Positions 1-60,539 of a DNA stretch of 64,000 bases are shown piece after piece (position 1 is the stretch's first letter; every line of letters begins with the position of its first letter). Below the pieces are notes generated by a model, which was not told where the DNA came from, ran no database searches, and worked only from the letters and a program-made list of their open reading frames with translations. The DNA is from Ampullaceana balthica. Taxonomy: Eukaryota; Mollusca; Gastropoda; Lymnaeidae. The DNA lies in assembly GCA_944989445.1 (NCBI GenBank), contig CALYLW010000058.1, forward strand, positions 372,001 through 436,000. The letters are read 5' to 3'. Both the position numbers and the translations under genes were made by a program.

Positions 1-312
1 TAATACATAAGCCATGAGTATATAATACATAAGCCATGAGTATATAATACATAAGCCATGAGTATATAATACATAAGCCATGAGTATATAATACATAAGC
101 CATGAGTATATAATACATAAGCCATGAGTATATAATACATAAGCCATGAGTATTTAATACATAAGCCATGAGTATTTAATACATAAGCCATGAGTATTTA
201 ATACATAAGCCATGAGTATATAATACATAAGCCATGAGTATTTAATACATAAGCCATGATTATATAATACATAAGCCATGAGTATATAATACATAAGCCA
301 TGAGTATTTAAT
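1..312. repeat. 22-base minisatellite
   Basis: About 14 tandem copies of taatacataagccatgagta plus ta or tt, with scattered A/T changes. It continues off the left edge of the window. Confidence 0.97.
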
Positions 313-528
313 ATGTTGTCTAAAATTACTTCACCACATATTACAAAAGTAAAACTTTGAGACTCACCGACGATCAGTTGAAGTTTAAATAAAACATATT
401 ATTTTGTTTATTTTATCAATACAGTATTATATATCACATGAGATTCTCCAAACACAAATGTAACATTTTTAATAACATTGTTTTTGTAAATATAATTGTT
501 TCACGTCTTGTATTCAGCTACTCAATAT
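313..528. other. AT-rich sequence, nothing recognised
   Basis: No coding potential, repeat or RNA signal seen between the minisatellite and the hAT element at 529. Confidence 0.5.
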
Positions 529-1820
529 CAGAGGCGTCACTAGGCTTGGTGTCACCCGGGACGGTAGCTCATGGTGTCACCCGCTCACGACTTAAGGGGC
601 CTTCCAGAAATGACGTCACGTGATGTTGGCCGATTTTTACCCCCCCTGCCCCTTTTCCCCCCTCTTCATAATTCGTCACAAAAACTTAGACCCCCTCTCA
701 AATATGACGTCACAAAGCTCCCCCCCCAAAGCCGCATTTTCTAATTGCAAATTAGCATGTTGCAAATTATTTGCACTCTAATATCGTAACACATGTGAAG
801 CCATTGTAAATGCCATTAAAAATATTGTTAACAATCAAATATTTAAGTGGGACTTTTATTTAAATTTGCGTGTTTTTGATGTGACGTCACATTTTTAAAC
901 ACGCCTCCCTCTCGTGATACATTCTCAAAAATGCGTTATCCACCTATTTACGTGACGTCATTTATGGACGGCCCCTAACCCATAGAACTCCTTCGAGTCT
1001 TCCAGTGCCATATAAAGGGAACATACAGAAGTTTACAGTTTTGTTTCACCCCTTATGATGGTGTCACTTGCTTATCTTTACTGCTGCAAGAATGTTTAAT
1101 TATAAATTGTAGACAAACACTTGAATATAACCGATTATATCTTCAAAAATATTCTAAATAAAAGTCAGACAAGACGTTTTTCAGCGCCAAAAAATCGTTG
1201 CTGCAGTTGCGCAGGTGCTTTTATGATAAATTACGTTTTTTTACAGTACATTACAAGGGGTCCTCGATACTACTTTGATCCGTTCTTTAGAAACGTCGTA
1301 GTCCGAGTTCAAGTTTAAGTAGGAACATTAAATATATATATTGATTATATTTGTATATATACTGTAGAGTACTGTTCGTACAATGATATAACAAAATCAA
1401 ACAGTTAATGACATAAAAAAAAGTATTTTAAAAAAGAGAAAACAATTCCTTACATCATGAAAAAAAAAGTTTTAAAAAAAACATTAAAATAAAAAAGACG
1501 AAATAACGCGTAACGCTCTCATATGTCCAGCCATTTCTAAAGCTCTATCTCATGCAACTGTTTCTTTTTCTTTTTTTCCTATTTTGTTTTATTGTTGTTT
1601 GTTTGGAATGTTTTATTATTGCATGTTAACTGATATTTTCTATTAAAAAGTTTTCGCGTTTAACGTATTTCATTGTATTTCGTAATTTCTTTCTAGTTTA
1701 AAAATATGTCTTCTTTCACTTCGTTTTTTTTGGACATAAAATTATACACAGTAAAATTTTAGATTTTCGTGTCAATGGCGTCAACCGGGGCGGCCAGTCC
1801 CCCTCCTAGTGACGCCACTG
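529..1820 (-). mobile_element. hAT-type non-autonomous element with 8-base target duplication
   Basis: Ends CAGAGGCGTCACTAGG and CCTAGTGACGCCACTG are inverted repeats. CTCAATAT flanks both sides (521-528 and 1821-1828), the 8-base duplication typical of hAT. It is a shortened, inverted relative of the element at 58592-61568, sharing the gtgtcaccc sub-terminal sequence. It carries a nested MITE at 596-975. No transposase remains. Confidence 0.85.
596..975. mobile_element. Harbinger-like MITE nested in the hAT element
   Basis: Ends GGGGCCTTCCAGAAATGACG and GACGTCATTTATGGACGGCC(CC), flanked by TAA at 593-595 and 976-978. The three-base TAA duplication suggests PIF/Harbinger-type integration; the family name is inference. 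Same family at 47834, 58014 and about 61167. Confidence 0.75.
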
Positions 1821-2006
1821 CTCAATATTCTAGTTCCAGTATCTCATCATTATGAAGAATGCAACGTATCTCAATTTTGTATGCTCTAATTTGCCCGTTG
1901 TTTCCTAAACACAACTTAGTTCTTGATCATTGGTTATTGTTGCTCTATATCAACAACATGAACGCTGGGTAATTAAATTGACACACTCTATTTTGTTTCG
2001 TGTTCG

Positions 2007-2012
2007 TAGAAA
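2007..2012 (+). other. Putative splice acceptor just before the copy 1 ATG
   Basis: A T-rich tract and tag|aaa immediately precede the ATG. The identical tag|aaa-ATG arrangement precedes copy 2 (32960-32965) although the flanking sequence differs. This suggests a 5' non-coding exon further upstream, which I cannot place. Confidence 0.5.
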
Positions 2013-25284
<23,272 letters not shown>

Positions 25285-25349
25285 AAACTAGACGGAATTA
25301 AAAGAAGATTAAAAAAAATAAAAAAATAATTAAACATTCACTTTTTAAA

Positions 25350-25363
25350 AATAAATCAATAAA
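25350..25363 (+). promoter_or_regulatory. Candidate polyadenylation signals for copy 1
   Basis: Two AATAAA hexamers at 25350-25355 and 25358-25363, 66-79 bases after the stop codon in an A-rich tract. Position and motif fit a 3' end, but AT-rich sequence makes chance matches easy. Confidence 0.5.
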
Positions 25364-25451
25364 TATTTCAGGGTAAAATATTCTTTCACAGGAAAATTAA
25401 ATTTTATCTTTCGTCTCTTTGAAATAATTGTTTCCTGTGTTTAGTAATAAT

Positions 25452-26004
25452 TAGGGCTGGTAACGATTAATTTAAATTTAATCGTTAATTTTGAAAAATT
25501 AACGATTAATTTCATGAATTAATCGTTAATTTCAATTAAGGTAAAAATGTAAAAATTTATGACGTCATTAAACTGAACATCTCAAGGGAAGTAACAAAAA
25601 AATTAATTGACTTTTAAGCGAATTGTTTACGGCAGTGAACACAGTAAACTTTTTCACCATCTTCTTCTTTGCCATCCGCATAGCTTAAAAACAAAATGTT
25701 TGCTCAACTTTTTGTTTATATACTTAAATTTAACTATGCTGAAGCTGTCATAAGTCGTCATTTTTTGTTTACATCTGCACGTCTGCATAAATTAGTAAAT
25801 TATAATATTACGCGGGAGAAGTTAATAAATTATTATTAATTATAAATAATTAATTATTTTTTTAGTAAATTGAAAAAAAAATAGTATAAATATTTTCTTA
25901 AATCTTAATCGGATATTTATCAATTAAAATTATTTTAATCGATATTTAGGTGATAAATTTTTAACGATTAATCGAGAAATTAATCGTTAATTTCCGCAGC
26001 CCTT
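25452..26004. mobile_element. hAT-like MITE with perfect 8-base target duplication
   Basis: Ends TAGGGCTGG and GCAGCCCTT, flanked by GTAATAAT at 25444-25451 and 26005-26012. The interior is AT-rich with many taatcgtt motifs and no coding capacity. Inserted about 170 bases after the copy 1 stop. Confidence 0.85.
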
Positions 26005-26083
26005 GTAATAATCTTTGTAAGTTGGGAATTGTTTTGGGTTAGGACACGACTGGAGATTTCTTAAAGAGAGAGGATGGGAAAAA

Positions 26084-26397
26084 CATTGAAATAGCACATT
26101 TAACAGATATCATTGAAATAGCACATTTAACAGATATCATTGAAATAGCACATTTAACAGATATCATTGAAATAGCACATTTAACAGATATCATTGAAAT
26201 AGCACATTTAACAGATATCATTGAAATAGCACATTTAACAGATATCATTGAAATAGCACATTTAACAGATATCATTGAAATAGCACATTTAACAGATATC
26301 ATTGAAATAGCACATTTAACAGATATCATTGAAATAGCACATTTAACAGATATCATTGAAATAGCACATTTAACAGATATCATTGAAATAGCACATT
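26084..26397. repeat. 27-base minisatellite, highly homogeneous
   Basis: About 11.5 essentially identical copies of attgaaatagcacatttaac plus agatatc. Uniformity suggests recent expansion or strong homogenisation. Confidence 0.98.
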
Positions 26398-26779
26398 TTC
26401 TAACTAATTTTCTAAGACTATTTCATGTTTACTTCTAGCGACCAGCGCCACGCCGCCATGTTTACACACACAAAATTAAACTATCAAATAAAATAATAAA
26501 ATAAATTCAAATTAAATAAATATATTAACTAAAATTAGCAGCGACTAACAGTTACAAAGTAAGTAAGTAACATATTAACAAGAGAAACCGAATTTACAAG
26601 TAATATATAATGAATTTATTGATTTCAATCTTAATAAATTAATAATCCATTCTTTTGACCATAATATCATTGCATAAAAAGTGTAGACGGTGGTAAAGTA
26701 AACAATAAACAAGTAATAACAACTCGAATGAGTATTCAAATGCAATTTCCAAAAAGAATTTCAGATTTTTGTATTCAAG

Positions 26780-27300
26780 TGAAATCACTCTAGATTACAT
26801 TAAAAGTCATTTCATATCAGTAATTCAGAAACTAAACAAAACTTTGACGTCACGCTACATCACACCAAGAATGTGTCAATGTAATGCGCAACGCGCAACA
26901 GTTGAACATTAGCATTCACAAAGCGGGAAAACCCCATTAACTATCATTCTAGATTACATTAAAAGTCATTTCATATCAGTAATTCAGAAACTAAACAAAA
27001 CTTTGACGTCATATCCCCTAACGCTACATCACACCAAGAATGTGTCAATGTACTGCGCAACGCGCAACAGTTTAACATTAGCATTCACAAAGTGGGAAAA
27101 CCCCATTAACTATCATTCTAGATTACATTAAAAGTCATTTCATATCAGTAATTCAGAAACTAAACAAAACTTTGACGTCATATCCCCTCACGCTACATCA
27201 CACCAAGAATGTGTCAATGTACTGCGCAACGAGCAACAGTTTAACATTAGCATTCACAAAGCGGGAAAACCCCATTAACTATCATTCTAGTTGACATTAA
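26780..27300. repeat. Three tandem units of about 170 bases
   Basis: Each unit runs from ctagattacattaaaagtca through gaaactaaacaaaactttga to cgggaaaaccccattaacta. The second and third differ from the first by a small insertion (tatccccta). Satellite-like. Confidence 0.88.
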
Positions 27301-28940
27301 AAGTCATTTCAAGCCAATCATTTTGAAACTAAACAAAACAATTGCTTTCAAAAATTGCTGCTAAAATTACGGGAGTCGAATGAAAATGCATTTTTTTCAA
27401 AAATTCCTTCTTCAACATTGTTCTAAATATTATTAGCTATCGTCTGGCGTCTATTTCAACCCGATGGATGTTATGGTTAGCGAGAAATTGACAAAATACT
27501 GATCTTTTTTTTCGTGTGTGTGTGTGGATTTTCCAGGAAATCCAGTAAATCATTTCGGTATTTTTTTTTGGCCCGTGCACATCCTTGAGACCCGAACCCT
27601 CTATCTGGTATGGTTCAGGAGGAGTTGCAGGATCAAGCTCTACAGACATTTCAAATATATAAACGCAATTTTTCCCATGGGAAATTGCGTTAAAATACAT
27701 TAGAAAACGTGAAAACTAAATACAAGGCGGTTATGGTTTTGTGAAATAAAGCAACAGCTAATCGTTTTCGAAACCGAAATTAATTCTGATTTCCGATTTT
27801 CATTTAACAACCCTAGTACTCGGATTCGTACCCGGATCCGGCAAATAGTACATCTAACTATTCGGATTTGGTACCCGGTAGAAAATGTCTATTTGGTTGG
27901 TCCCTAAACTTAAGTATAATCGCTCTCATCACTGACTGAGTGAAGCTGATTGAATCTGAATAAGTTGTAGTTTGTAAAAATTATTGAAAAATTTTTTTTT
28001 ATTGATAACAATTTTTAAAAACGTAAAATTTACCCCCAAAAATTTCGTGCGGATCAAACACATTTTAAAAATGTTTAAAAAATATAACATTTAACTGTTT
28101 CATTTTCTAAATAAAAGGGGAAGAGTATCAGACTGGCTTTCCATCATTGCGGGAAACATCGGGTCAAAGATTCTTGTATCAGAGGAGACATTATCATCAT
28201 TGATTCACTGTCTATATAACGTTCTATCTATAAACCATGCACATGCACGTTTATTACGTACTTTTAGATAATTAAGTTTCATAGAAATTCAAATAGGTTT
28301 GACGTTACAAATCTGTGCTTTAAAGAATTTTTTTTAGTTTCATATAAAGCCGAATTGGCAACAAAAAAATCATAACTCTTTACTAAAAGTATCCAAAGCT
28401 TACAGTATTCACAAATGACAAAAAAAACTATAATAGTTATTCAAAGTGCCTAATACTTATCCTACTATAAAAATAAAAAGGAAAAATTATCACTAAATTA
28501 ATGTCTAATTTAACTCTGACATAAAATTACATTTACATCAAGTAAAATACATTTTAAAATATTTAAATCAATTTCAGGATAACAACATAAAGGAAGTATT
28601 TGTTTATAGCCTTATGATGGATTTATAAATATGATATATAACAAGTCGCTACGTCATTCCATCGATCGTTGTTGATTATTCACAAAACTCCACGCACAAA
28701 TCGAGATAAGCCTTAAGTTGTGACTAAAAATAGCATGCCTGAAGGTGTGCTGCTTCTCAGATCAGTAGACTTACAGGTTAAAATGGATGTCAAGTTTATC
28801 AGAAGTGTTCTTATTTTTATTATACTTTTATAGCATGGATGATTATAAGAATCGTGTAGTATCCATGACCAAGATCATCAATAAAAATAAACAATTTGTC
28901 AATGATTCCCTGTCAAACATAAATTGTGTTGATGTTACCC
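27301..28940. other. Intergenic repeats, no gene
   Basis: Includes the second copy of the dispersed palindrome (27642-27692), an hAT-like end near 27805 (aacaaccctagt) and a run of cggat/cccgg repeats at 27820-27890. The rest is AT-rich and unrecognised. Confidence 0.5.
27642..27692. repeat. Dispersed palindrome, copy B
   Basis: Same as 9690-9752, with tttcccatggg at the centre. The arms aacgcaattt and aaattgcgtt are perfect. Confidence 0.8.
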
Positions 28941-28944
28941 TGCC

Positions 28945-29160
28945 TACCAAGGGTGCCCCTGCCTACCAAGGGTATCCCTGCCTACCAAGAGTGTCCCTGA
29001 GTCCACCAAGGGTTCCCTGAGCCCACCAAGGGCGTCCCTGAGCCCACCAAGGGCGTACCTGAGGCCACCAAAGGCGTCCCTGAGTCCACCAAGGGTGTCC
29101 CTGAGTCCACCAAGGGTGTCCCTGAGTCCACCAACGGTGTCCCTGACTCCACCAAGCTTC
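28945..29160. repeat. SINE-derived 21- to 22-base minisatellite
   Basis: About nine copies of ccaccaagggtgtccctgag(t). The unit matches the segment ggcgtccctgagtcacccag inside the SINE at 46690. Sequence after the array (cgacctgacattagtgaggg ... tatagaaggagcgtct) continues as SINE tail, so the array grew inside a SINE. Confidence 0.8.
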
Positions 29161-29240
29161 GACCTGACATTAGTGAGGGAAACAGAGGCGACATTGACTA
29201 GCGTGGTCGCTATTCTGTATAGAAGGAGCGTCTGTATAAA
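29161..29240 (+). mobile_element. SINE 3' fragment
   Basis: Shares ctgtatagaaggagcgtct with the end of the SINE at 46690-46955. Confidence 0.65.
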
Positions 29241-29862
29241 TAAGAAATTAATTTCTTTAAGTGTATGTCTTTGAAAAACATATTTAACAAGTCCTTTAAA
29301 AAACGCTTTACCGAAGAAAAAAAATTACAGGAAAAATATACAATAATAAATCTCCTGAGTTGTCGCAGTGAAACAGTTTTAAAAAGCGTGGTCGCCATTG
29401 AAATTAATGTAACACTATCAAAGGAAGAGTGCAAGTCATGCCATGCAGCTAGAGTGAATTCTTATTCCTTGCTTCGTTGTGATAGCATATTAATTTAGGG
29501 GTTATTTCCCTTTTAAAGGGCACACGTTAAGAATATATTTATTTGTACTAGAGAGTGTGGGTGCTGTGATTATAGTAAAAAAATTAATACGTTATAACAA
29601 CATGTTTGAGTCTATTTTAATAAGCATATCCATGTATCCGATAGTCCTAAGGGGTTGTAGGAGAGATCTTAATATAGAAATAGTTATAAGACTTCATAAA
29701 ATGTATTTATCTATGTACAACAAACAGACCCTATGGCATGAACGATAATTTGTACGCTAAGATGTGACTGAAACATAGCCACGTCTCATAAATCTTAATG
29801 ATGAAAAGGAATTTGACATTTTCTTTGACACTAAATAAATCAATGTTAAAGTTGTGTCAGAG
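29241..29862. other. Intergenic, no gene recognised
   Basis: Several 60-80 codon frames without domain features. AT-rich. Confidence 0.45.
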
Positions 29863-30105
29863 ATTACACACAAACATGGAATGTGAAGGAGAAGGTAACA
29901 GAGATTACACACAAACATGGAATGTGAAGGAGAAGGTAACAGAGATTACACACAAACATGGAATGTGAAGGAGAAGGTAACAGAGATTACACACAAACAT
30001 GGAATGGGAAGGAGAAGGTAACAGAGATTACACACAAACATGGAATGTGAAGGAGAAGGTAACAGAGATTACACACAAACATGGAATGTGAAGGAGAAGG
30101 TAATA
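29863..30105. repeat. 41-base minisatellite
   Basis: Six copies of agagattacacacaaacatg plus gaatgtgaaggagaaggtaac, one with a single variant base. Confidence 0.96.
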
Positions 30106-30163
30106 AAATTTTCAATTAGAGTAATTACACCTTACGGTGTCCATATTCACTACAATATACTAG

Positions 30164-31057
30164 CAGTGGCGTAACAACGGGTTGGCATCGGGGCAGTTGC
30201 CAAGGGCGCCAGCTCAAAAGGGCGCCACAAAAATATCTAATTTTTACATTTGTATTTAAATAAATGCCTGCTGTGACTCTTTTTAAAAAGAAAATTCCTA
30301 CCCCCCCCCCAACCCCACTGTCGAGGGAATAAAGTGGAGGAGGGGGGGGAAGGTGTCTCCTCTCACGGGCTTGTGTAGGTATGTCAAAGCAAGTTGGCTC
30401 CTTTCATATGAAACATCACGCCCCTCTTTCCTGTCAAGCCTCCTAGTCGGTATGGCTGTCGCCTCTAAATATCAACATTGTCCGTGATTAATCTGCGCCT
30501 ATTACGCCAGTTTCCCTAACTCGAAAACTCGTAAGTCCAATTGTTCCCCCTTGAGTTAACTTAGATAGGTCCGACTGTATTAGCAACACGCCAATACGCC
30601 AGCTAACGGAAGTGCTAAGCTGTAGTCGGCGAAGTGTTACTTAAATTTACTTTTAATTGTGAGTTTCTATCGTTATGTATGAGATAATGAGTCTGACACA
30701 TTGACACTATTGTTTTTATTTATAATACACGTTACTTCAAGTTTTGATGTATTCTTTATTAACGCAATAATATCCCGTTTTATCCATCAATTTATTTGGT
30801 ATTATTTAGTAAATAATAAACTGCACATTAGTATTGTTCCTGTCTTATGCATTTTTTAATATTCACGTTGTATGACTGTCACTGTCAGGCAACGTAATTA
30901 TTGTCTTAAATAAAATAAGAGAAATTCAATTATTTTTCTAACAAATGAAAACATCGCAAAGCTGAAACTTGTCAATTTATTAAGGGCGCCAAAAATAAAT
31001 AACCAAGGGCGCCAAAAATAAGTAGGCAAGGGCGCCAAAAACCTTGTTACGCCTCTA
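30164..31057. mobile_element. hAT-type element with perfect 8-base target duplication
   Basis: Ends CAGTGGCGTAACAACGGG and CCTTGTTACGCCTCTA, flanked by TATACTAG at 30156-30163 and 31058-31065. Sub-terminal aagggcgccag / gggcgccaaaa repeats. A nested Tigger-like end (taggtccgactgta near 30570) is present inside. A relative sits at 33768-34189. Confidence 0.88.
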
Positions 31058-31065
31058 TATACTAG

Positions 31066-31949
31066 GCCTATTTAGTGTTGAATATTAAGTATTACAAATA
31101 ATTTTCTTTTTTTTTAATTGTTACAGACATTTTAAAAAAATATATTATACAATTTGAGAGTTCTAGAATTAATTAGAAATTTCTAAAAATTCAGAATCTT
31201 ATAGATATGAAAATGTATTTAATAAATAATTAAGGATTTTAATTTACCGCAATAACAATTTAGGGCCTTAAACACAGTAGGAGTAAGTTATTCATTTAAA
31301 TGAAGTTATATTTTTGTTTTATTCATTTACTCAAACTACATTTTAAGAGACGTATATTTCTTATTTGAGCTCTCCTTTGTTTTATTCAGTACTCTCAAAG
31401 ATGAGAAATTGCTTCAGACACGAGTCTCTAAATAAAGTGATAGAGCTTTTAATTGTATTTACGATAATATAGATCGGGAACAGAGCAGAATTTGAGTACA
31501 TTTTGGTAACTAAAATATTATAAACCAGCAATTACACCTGGTATTTTGAGGGATTGCTAAATATATCCACTGCCATTTCGCAAAAATTTCATCATTTGGA
31601 ACTCCGTTTTTAATAAACGTCTATAAAATTGTTTTTTTCTCGTAAAAATTTATTACAAAAACACTTTTCATAACAACGTTTCTAAACAGCCTTTTTTTCT
31701 CTTTAAATTAGTTCTCTGATTTGAACCAAATATAATTCTAAAGCTACCGGTATGATGTATAATACTTTAAAATATTTTTCATTATATTTCAACTTCCTAA
31801 AAATGATTTTGTAAACTTATTTGATTTGGAAGAAATTGAATTATCAGAACCTAATGTGCTATAAAACGTAAGTACGAAAGCAAATACTATTCTTTAAAAT
31901 AATTCTTATTCACTATTTCCTGAATATTCTTTGAACGTCTTTAGGATCA
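31066..31949. other. Intergenic, AT-rich, nothing recognised
   Basis: No coding, RNA or repeat signal seen. Confidence 0.45.
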
Positions 31950-32410
31950 TCATATAGATTATATAGTATTTACGCTCAATTATCGCTGACTGTGGCCTAA
32001 CGCTAAATCATAATCCTTTTGGTTTCCAGATTAACATTAACCAAACAACGCACGAACCTATGACGTCAGGATTTGTGTTAACAGTGCTGACTGAATCAAA
32101 GAGTTATTTTTTGGTGCAGTAATTTGGTGCGCTGCTTTCTAAAACTACTTTAAAATTGTGTGGTGATTAGCAATGTAAAAAAATATTATATACATACTCT
32201 GTGTACATTTCAGGAATATTTCGTATTTATCATAAGTTACTTGGGCTTTTGCACACAAAAAAAACAACCTATTATAAAATACTTTGTGTACATTTAAGAA
32301 AGTTTAATATTACGTATTTATCATACAAGGACAAGTTAGTAGGGCTTTTGAAAAAGTTGGGGCGCCTACGGCGCCCTTAAAAAAGGAGGCGCCGCAGCAC
32401 AAACTAGTAT
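31950..32410 (-). repeat. Dispersed repeat with ggcgcctacggcgccc, reverse copy
   Basis: Ends ggaggcgccgcagcacaaactagt, the reverse complement of the motif at 47060 and 47333. It shares the atttcgtatttatcat and cttgggctttt segments with 20250 and 46368. It is probably a non-autonomous transposon family; class unknown. Confidence 0.65.
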
Positions 32411-32962
32411 AGATATATTATTACAAAAGATTAAAATTTGGCCCGAGTACAGAATTAGATTTGTAGAAGTAGAAATGACTGAAGAGTAGATTTAAAGTAG
32501 TTCAATTTCTCATCCACTATTTGCCCGGTAACATCGGGTCAATAAACTAGTTTCCTATAGGAATGCCCTAGCGAGATAAGAAATCACTATAAGAACAATC
32601 AAACTGTGAACTTCACTTTATTTACACATTCCAACAAGTAAATTTGTTCATTGAAGAAGGTTAAGGTAAAAGGAACACAGTTTTCTCTTGTAATAAAGTC
32701 TATAGAGACATATCACCTAGTGTAAGATGCTGGATTATTTAAATTCGAATATATTTAAAAGCTCTTTGTTAAGAGATTAAATTTGTTTGTTAACTGTAGG
32801 AATTCAGGCGAAGTTATTCCATCTTTTGTATACTATGAAAACATTATATTATATCAATAAATATTTCCAGCTTAGCGTGATTAATGATAAATGCGGCCCT
32901 GCATAAACTTTATAAATGTTGGCTTAATGTGGACTCACGAATATTTTGCGTCCTGTTCTTAG
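32411..32962. other. Upstream region of copy 2
   Basis: No shared promoter-like block with copy 1 is obvious beyond the acceptor-like tag|aaa before the ATG. Confidence 0.4.
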
Positions 32963-32965
32963 AAA

Positions 32966-57280
<24,315 letters not shown>

Positions 57281-57839
57281 GTGTGTGTTTCGTGTGTTGC
57301 TGACAAACATCAATAAGATCAATTACAGGATTAAGCAAATCTTGATACACGTAAACGCCTATAAACACTTTGTGGAATGTGCAATGTTTGAATAGGAAAA
57401 AAGTTACACAAATTAAACTTTGTACAGGTTCAGTATTATCATAGGTAGTTGTTTAAAATTGTTTATATTTGAAACACACCTAAAATAAACATGCAATAAC
57501 TTCACACATTGTCACATTGTCCGATACAACTAGACCCATCGGGGTTATAATATTTAGAATTCTGTATTCTATATGTGGCGGTTTGCGCCACCAAAACATA
57601 TGGCACGACCCCGCCCCAGCCCGGTGGAGTTGAGAGTGACGGAATTTGGGTTTTAGGTTATAGATAATTGAGTGACCGGAAGCAAAATTTTTATTGTTGT
57701 CAGACTTTACCAGAGACCAGGGAGATGTCAAAGAAAGTTTATGAGGACGCGGGAAAGGGATGACAATTTTCTTTTTAATGGTTCACACCGGGGGGGGGGA
57801 CTTCATACCTTTGGCCAGCTTTATAAGGAGAGGATAGCA

Positions 57840-58013
57840 TGAGGCAGGACAGAGTCACCCACCGCAAGGTTAAGTGGACAGAACTTAGGGACAGAGTCAC
57901 CCACCGCAGGGTTAAGTGGACAGAACTTAGGGACAGAGTCACCCACCGCAGGGTTAAGTGGACAGAACTTGGGGACAGAGTCACCCACCGCAGGGTTAAG
58001 TGGACAGAACTTG
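57840..58013. repeat. 42-base minisatellite, left part
   Basis: Four copies of gggacagagtcacccaccgc plus agggttaagtggacagaactta. The array resumes at 62828-62880 after a 4.8 kb insertion. Confidence 0.95.
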
Positions 58014-59779
58014 GGGGCCGTCCATAAATGACGTCACTCGATTTTTTCCGATTTTTGACCCCCTCCCTCCCCCTCGTCACGCGTCGTCACAAAAACTTAG
58101 ACACCCCATCTAAAAATACGTCACAAATCTTTGACCTCCCACCAAAAAAATTAAATTATTTTCTATTTGAAATTAAGTATGTTTCAAATCACTTTTATTC
58201 TCATTTAAGTATTTATTATTTATTTAGTGAAGATCTACATTGTAATATCGTAACTCGCGTGAAGCATGTTTTAGAAACGTTTAACTGGCCTTCAGAAAAC
58301 GAACTGTGTTCACATCCTTAGATTATATTTTATTTTAATGCATATAAATTAAACATTGACTATCAATCATCATGGTTAGCGTCTTTGTTTAGAAAAAAAA
58401 CATTTTAAAAAATCATTTTTAAAATGTATTTTTTTAAAAATCCCTCAATTGACTGACGGGCCTCACGTAAGAAAGAGGTCAGCGAACAGAGGTAAACAAC
58501 CTCATCTGGGGTCAAAAAGGGAAATCTTGGGGGTAATGCAGACTCATTTGGGACAAATAACATCCACTACAATCCACTAGATATATTAAAACAGTGGCGT
58601 CACTAGGGGGGGGCGGGGGGGGGGCGGGCCGCCCCGGGTGACACCCATCAGGGGGTGACACCCGAGCCTAAAATTTTACTGTGTACGATTTTATGTCAGA
58701 AAACAAAAGATGACACATTTTTTAATCTAGAAAGAAATTAAGAAATACAATGAAATACGTGAAACGTGAAAATTCTTATTAAAAAATATCAGTTAACTTG
58801 CAATAATAAAACAGTCCCAACACACGAACAACATTAAAACAAATTAGGAAAAAAAGAAAAGAAATAGTCGCAGCAGAGAGATCTTTAAAAAACGGCTTTA
58901 AAAGATATAAAGCCATGAACGATTCCCACCTCACGAATCCCTCCACCACAGTGGGGTGGGGGCAATACGATTTTTATCACAAAGAAAAAAAAATCAAATG
59001 ATGGGTTTTCTTTGTTGATGTTTTTCTTGAGGAAAATTATGATTTCCATGTCTTTGAGTTAATATTTTGTATATATATATTTATTAAAGGCGTGAAAGCA
59101 TAGATATGCATGTTTATATACAGGTAGTCCTCCGGTTACGACGGTCCCATCCCGACTTACGCTGTTTAGTGCTTACGAACGCGCCCCCCTAAAGAATAGT
59201 ATTACGCGTTATTCCGTATTTTAAAAATAAAAAAAATTCATGAGGTAACGAATTCTTTTCTCTATTTGAAATAACAAAAATTATTGAAAAATATGTATGA
59301 TTATTATTTCAACCAACAACTTTCGTTTGCCAATTTTTCAAATGGCGAAGTTTTCAATCAAGTCAATAAAGCTGAGTAAGCTTATAAGTTCCCTTTCAAT
59401 GCTCATTAGAGAGAGCATATTCAGCCTTTTTCGTCCCATGCAAATTCTCATTATATATTCTTTTCAACTTTGAAAAGTATCGCTCTCAGCTGCAGTTTGA
59501 TGTCATCATTGAAAGATAGATGCGAAGTGCGATGTGTACATTTGTAAAGGACTGTGTGAAATATAGCTCATTCAAAAGCAGATTTTTTTTTAGCTCTCTG
59601 CAAGTTTTTTGAGTTTCGCTTTGTTCTAATTCCTTTTCCTAACTCTGAGCCTGGGGCTGGACAATAACTTTTTTAAGATCTGAAAATTGGACTAATTCTG
59701 AAGGTAAGCAGTCTTCGAAATCACGCATGAACCTACATGTGGAAGAAAATTAGAAGCCCCGAGCCTAGTGCTCTTTATG

Positions 59780-60230
59780 GGTCTTCCCGGAAGACCCCTT
59801 TAGCCATCTGGCCACCAAAGGGACGTAACAGATGAGGACCCCCCCCCCAAAGCGGTCGCTTGTGAAGCGGCCACCTGGGCATCCAGTACATACAGTCGAA
59901 GATGCCTCTCACTAAGTTGCCCTCACAAGGAGCTGGTGGAATTTCCTACTACGACCCGCTACCACTTTGGCGCCATCCCGGCAAAGCACACGGGTCTCCA
60001 TGGTTAGGACCGCCGCAGACCGGGTGATCATCAAATACCTACCTAGGGTGCAACCCCCACTGGAAGGTTTCCTCAGAGCTGGCGTCCAATGCGTTCTTCG
60101 CGGCACTTTTTGCTAATCCGTACAAGCGTTCCTGGCCCTAAACCGGCACCGCTCGATGGCGTTGCTAGTAAATTGAGGGGGGACGAAACGGTTGCTTCGG
60201 ATTTACCCGACCCCTTCTTCGAAATCACTT
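59780..60230. other. GC-rich segment inside the hAT element, unrecognised
   Basis: Composition differs sharply from the surroundings (gacccgctaccactttggcg, accgccgcagaccgggtgat). Probably another nested retroelement piece; no domain read. Confidence 0.35.
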
Positions 60231-60539
60231 GAATGTTCTTCCATTAACTTGACTGCTGCCCATCGGGTGGCGAATATGCTGAGCTCAGTTAGGTTTGTAA
60301 GAAAGCCAAATTTCTCATGGATGTATTTATATGCACCTAACCAATGTTGTAGGGCTTAAGAAAGTTTGTCAATGGTTACCAGAAATACCTCAATCTTGAA
60401 TTTTTTTCTCCAGGAGAATGCTGTTTTGTTGATGTCACTTTATCAAACTGACGCTTTCTTTTTTGTTTGATAGTATTGAAGATTGTTTACACTGTTTTTA
60501 CCACGGACTTGTCCTTTACTTTGTCTTCATTGGAATACA

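Noticed and set aside
26039..26383. Minus-strand frame of MISVKCAIS repeats
   Set aside because: 27-base perfect tandem array; a product of period divisible by three.
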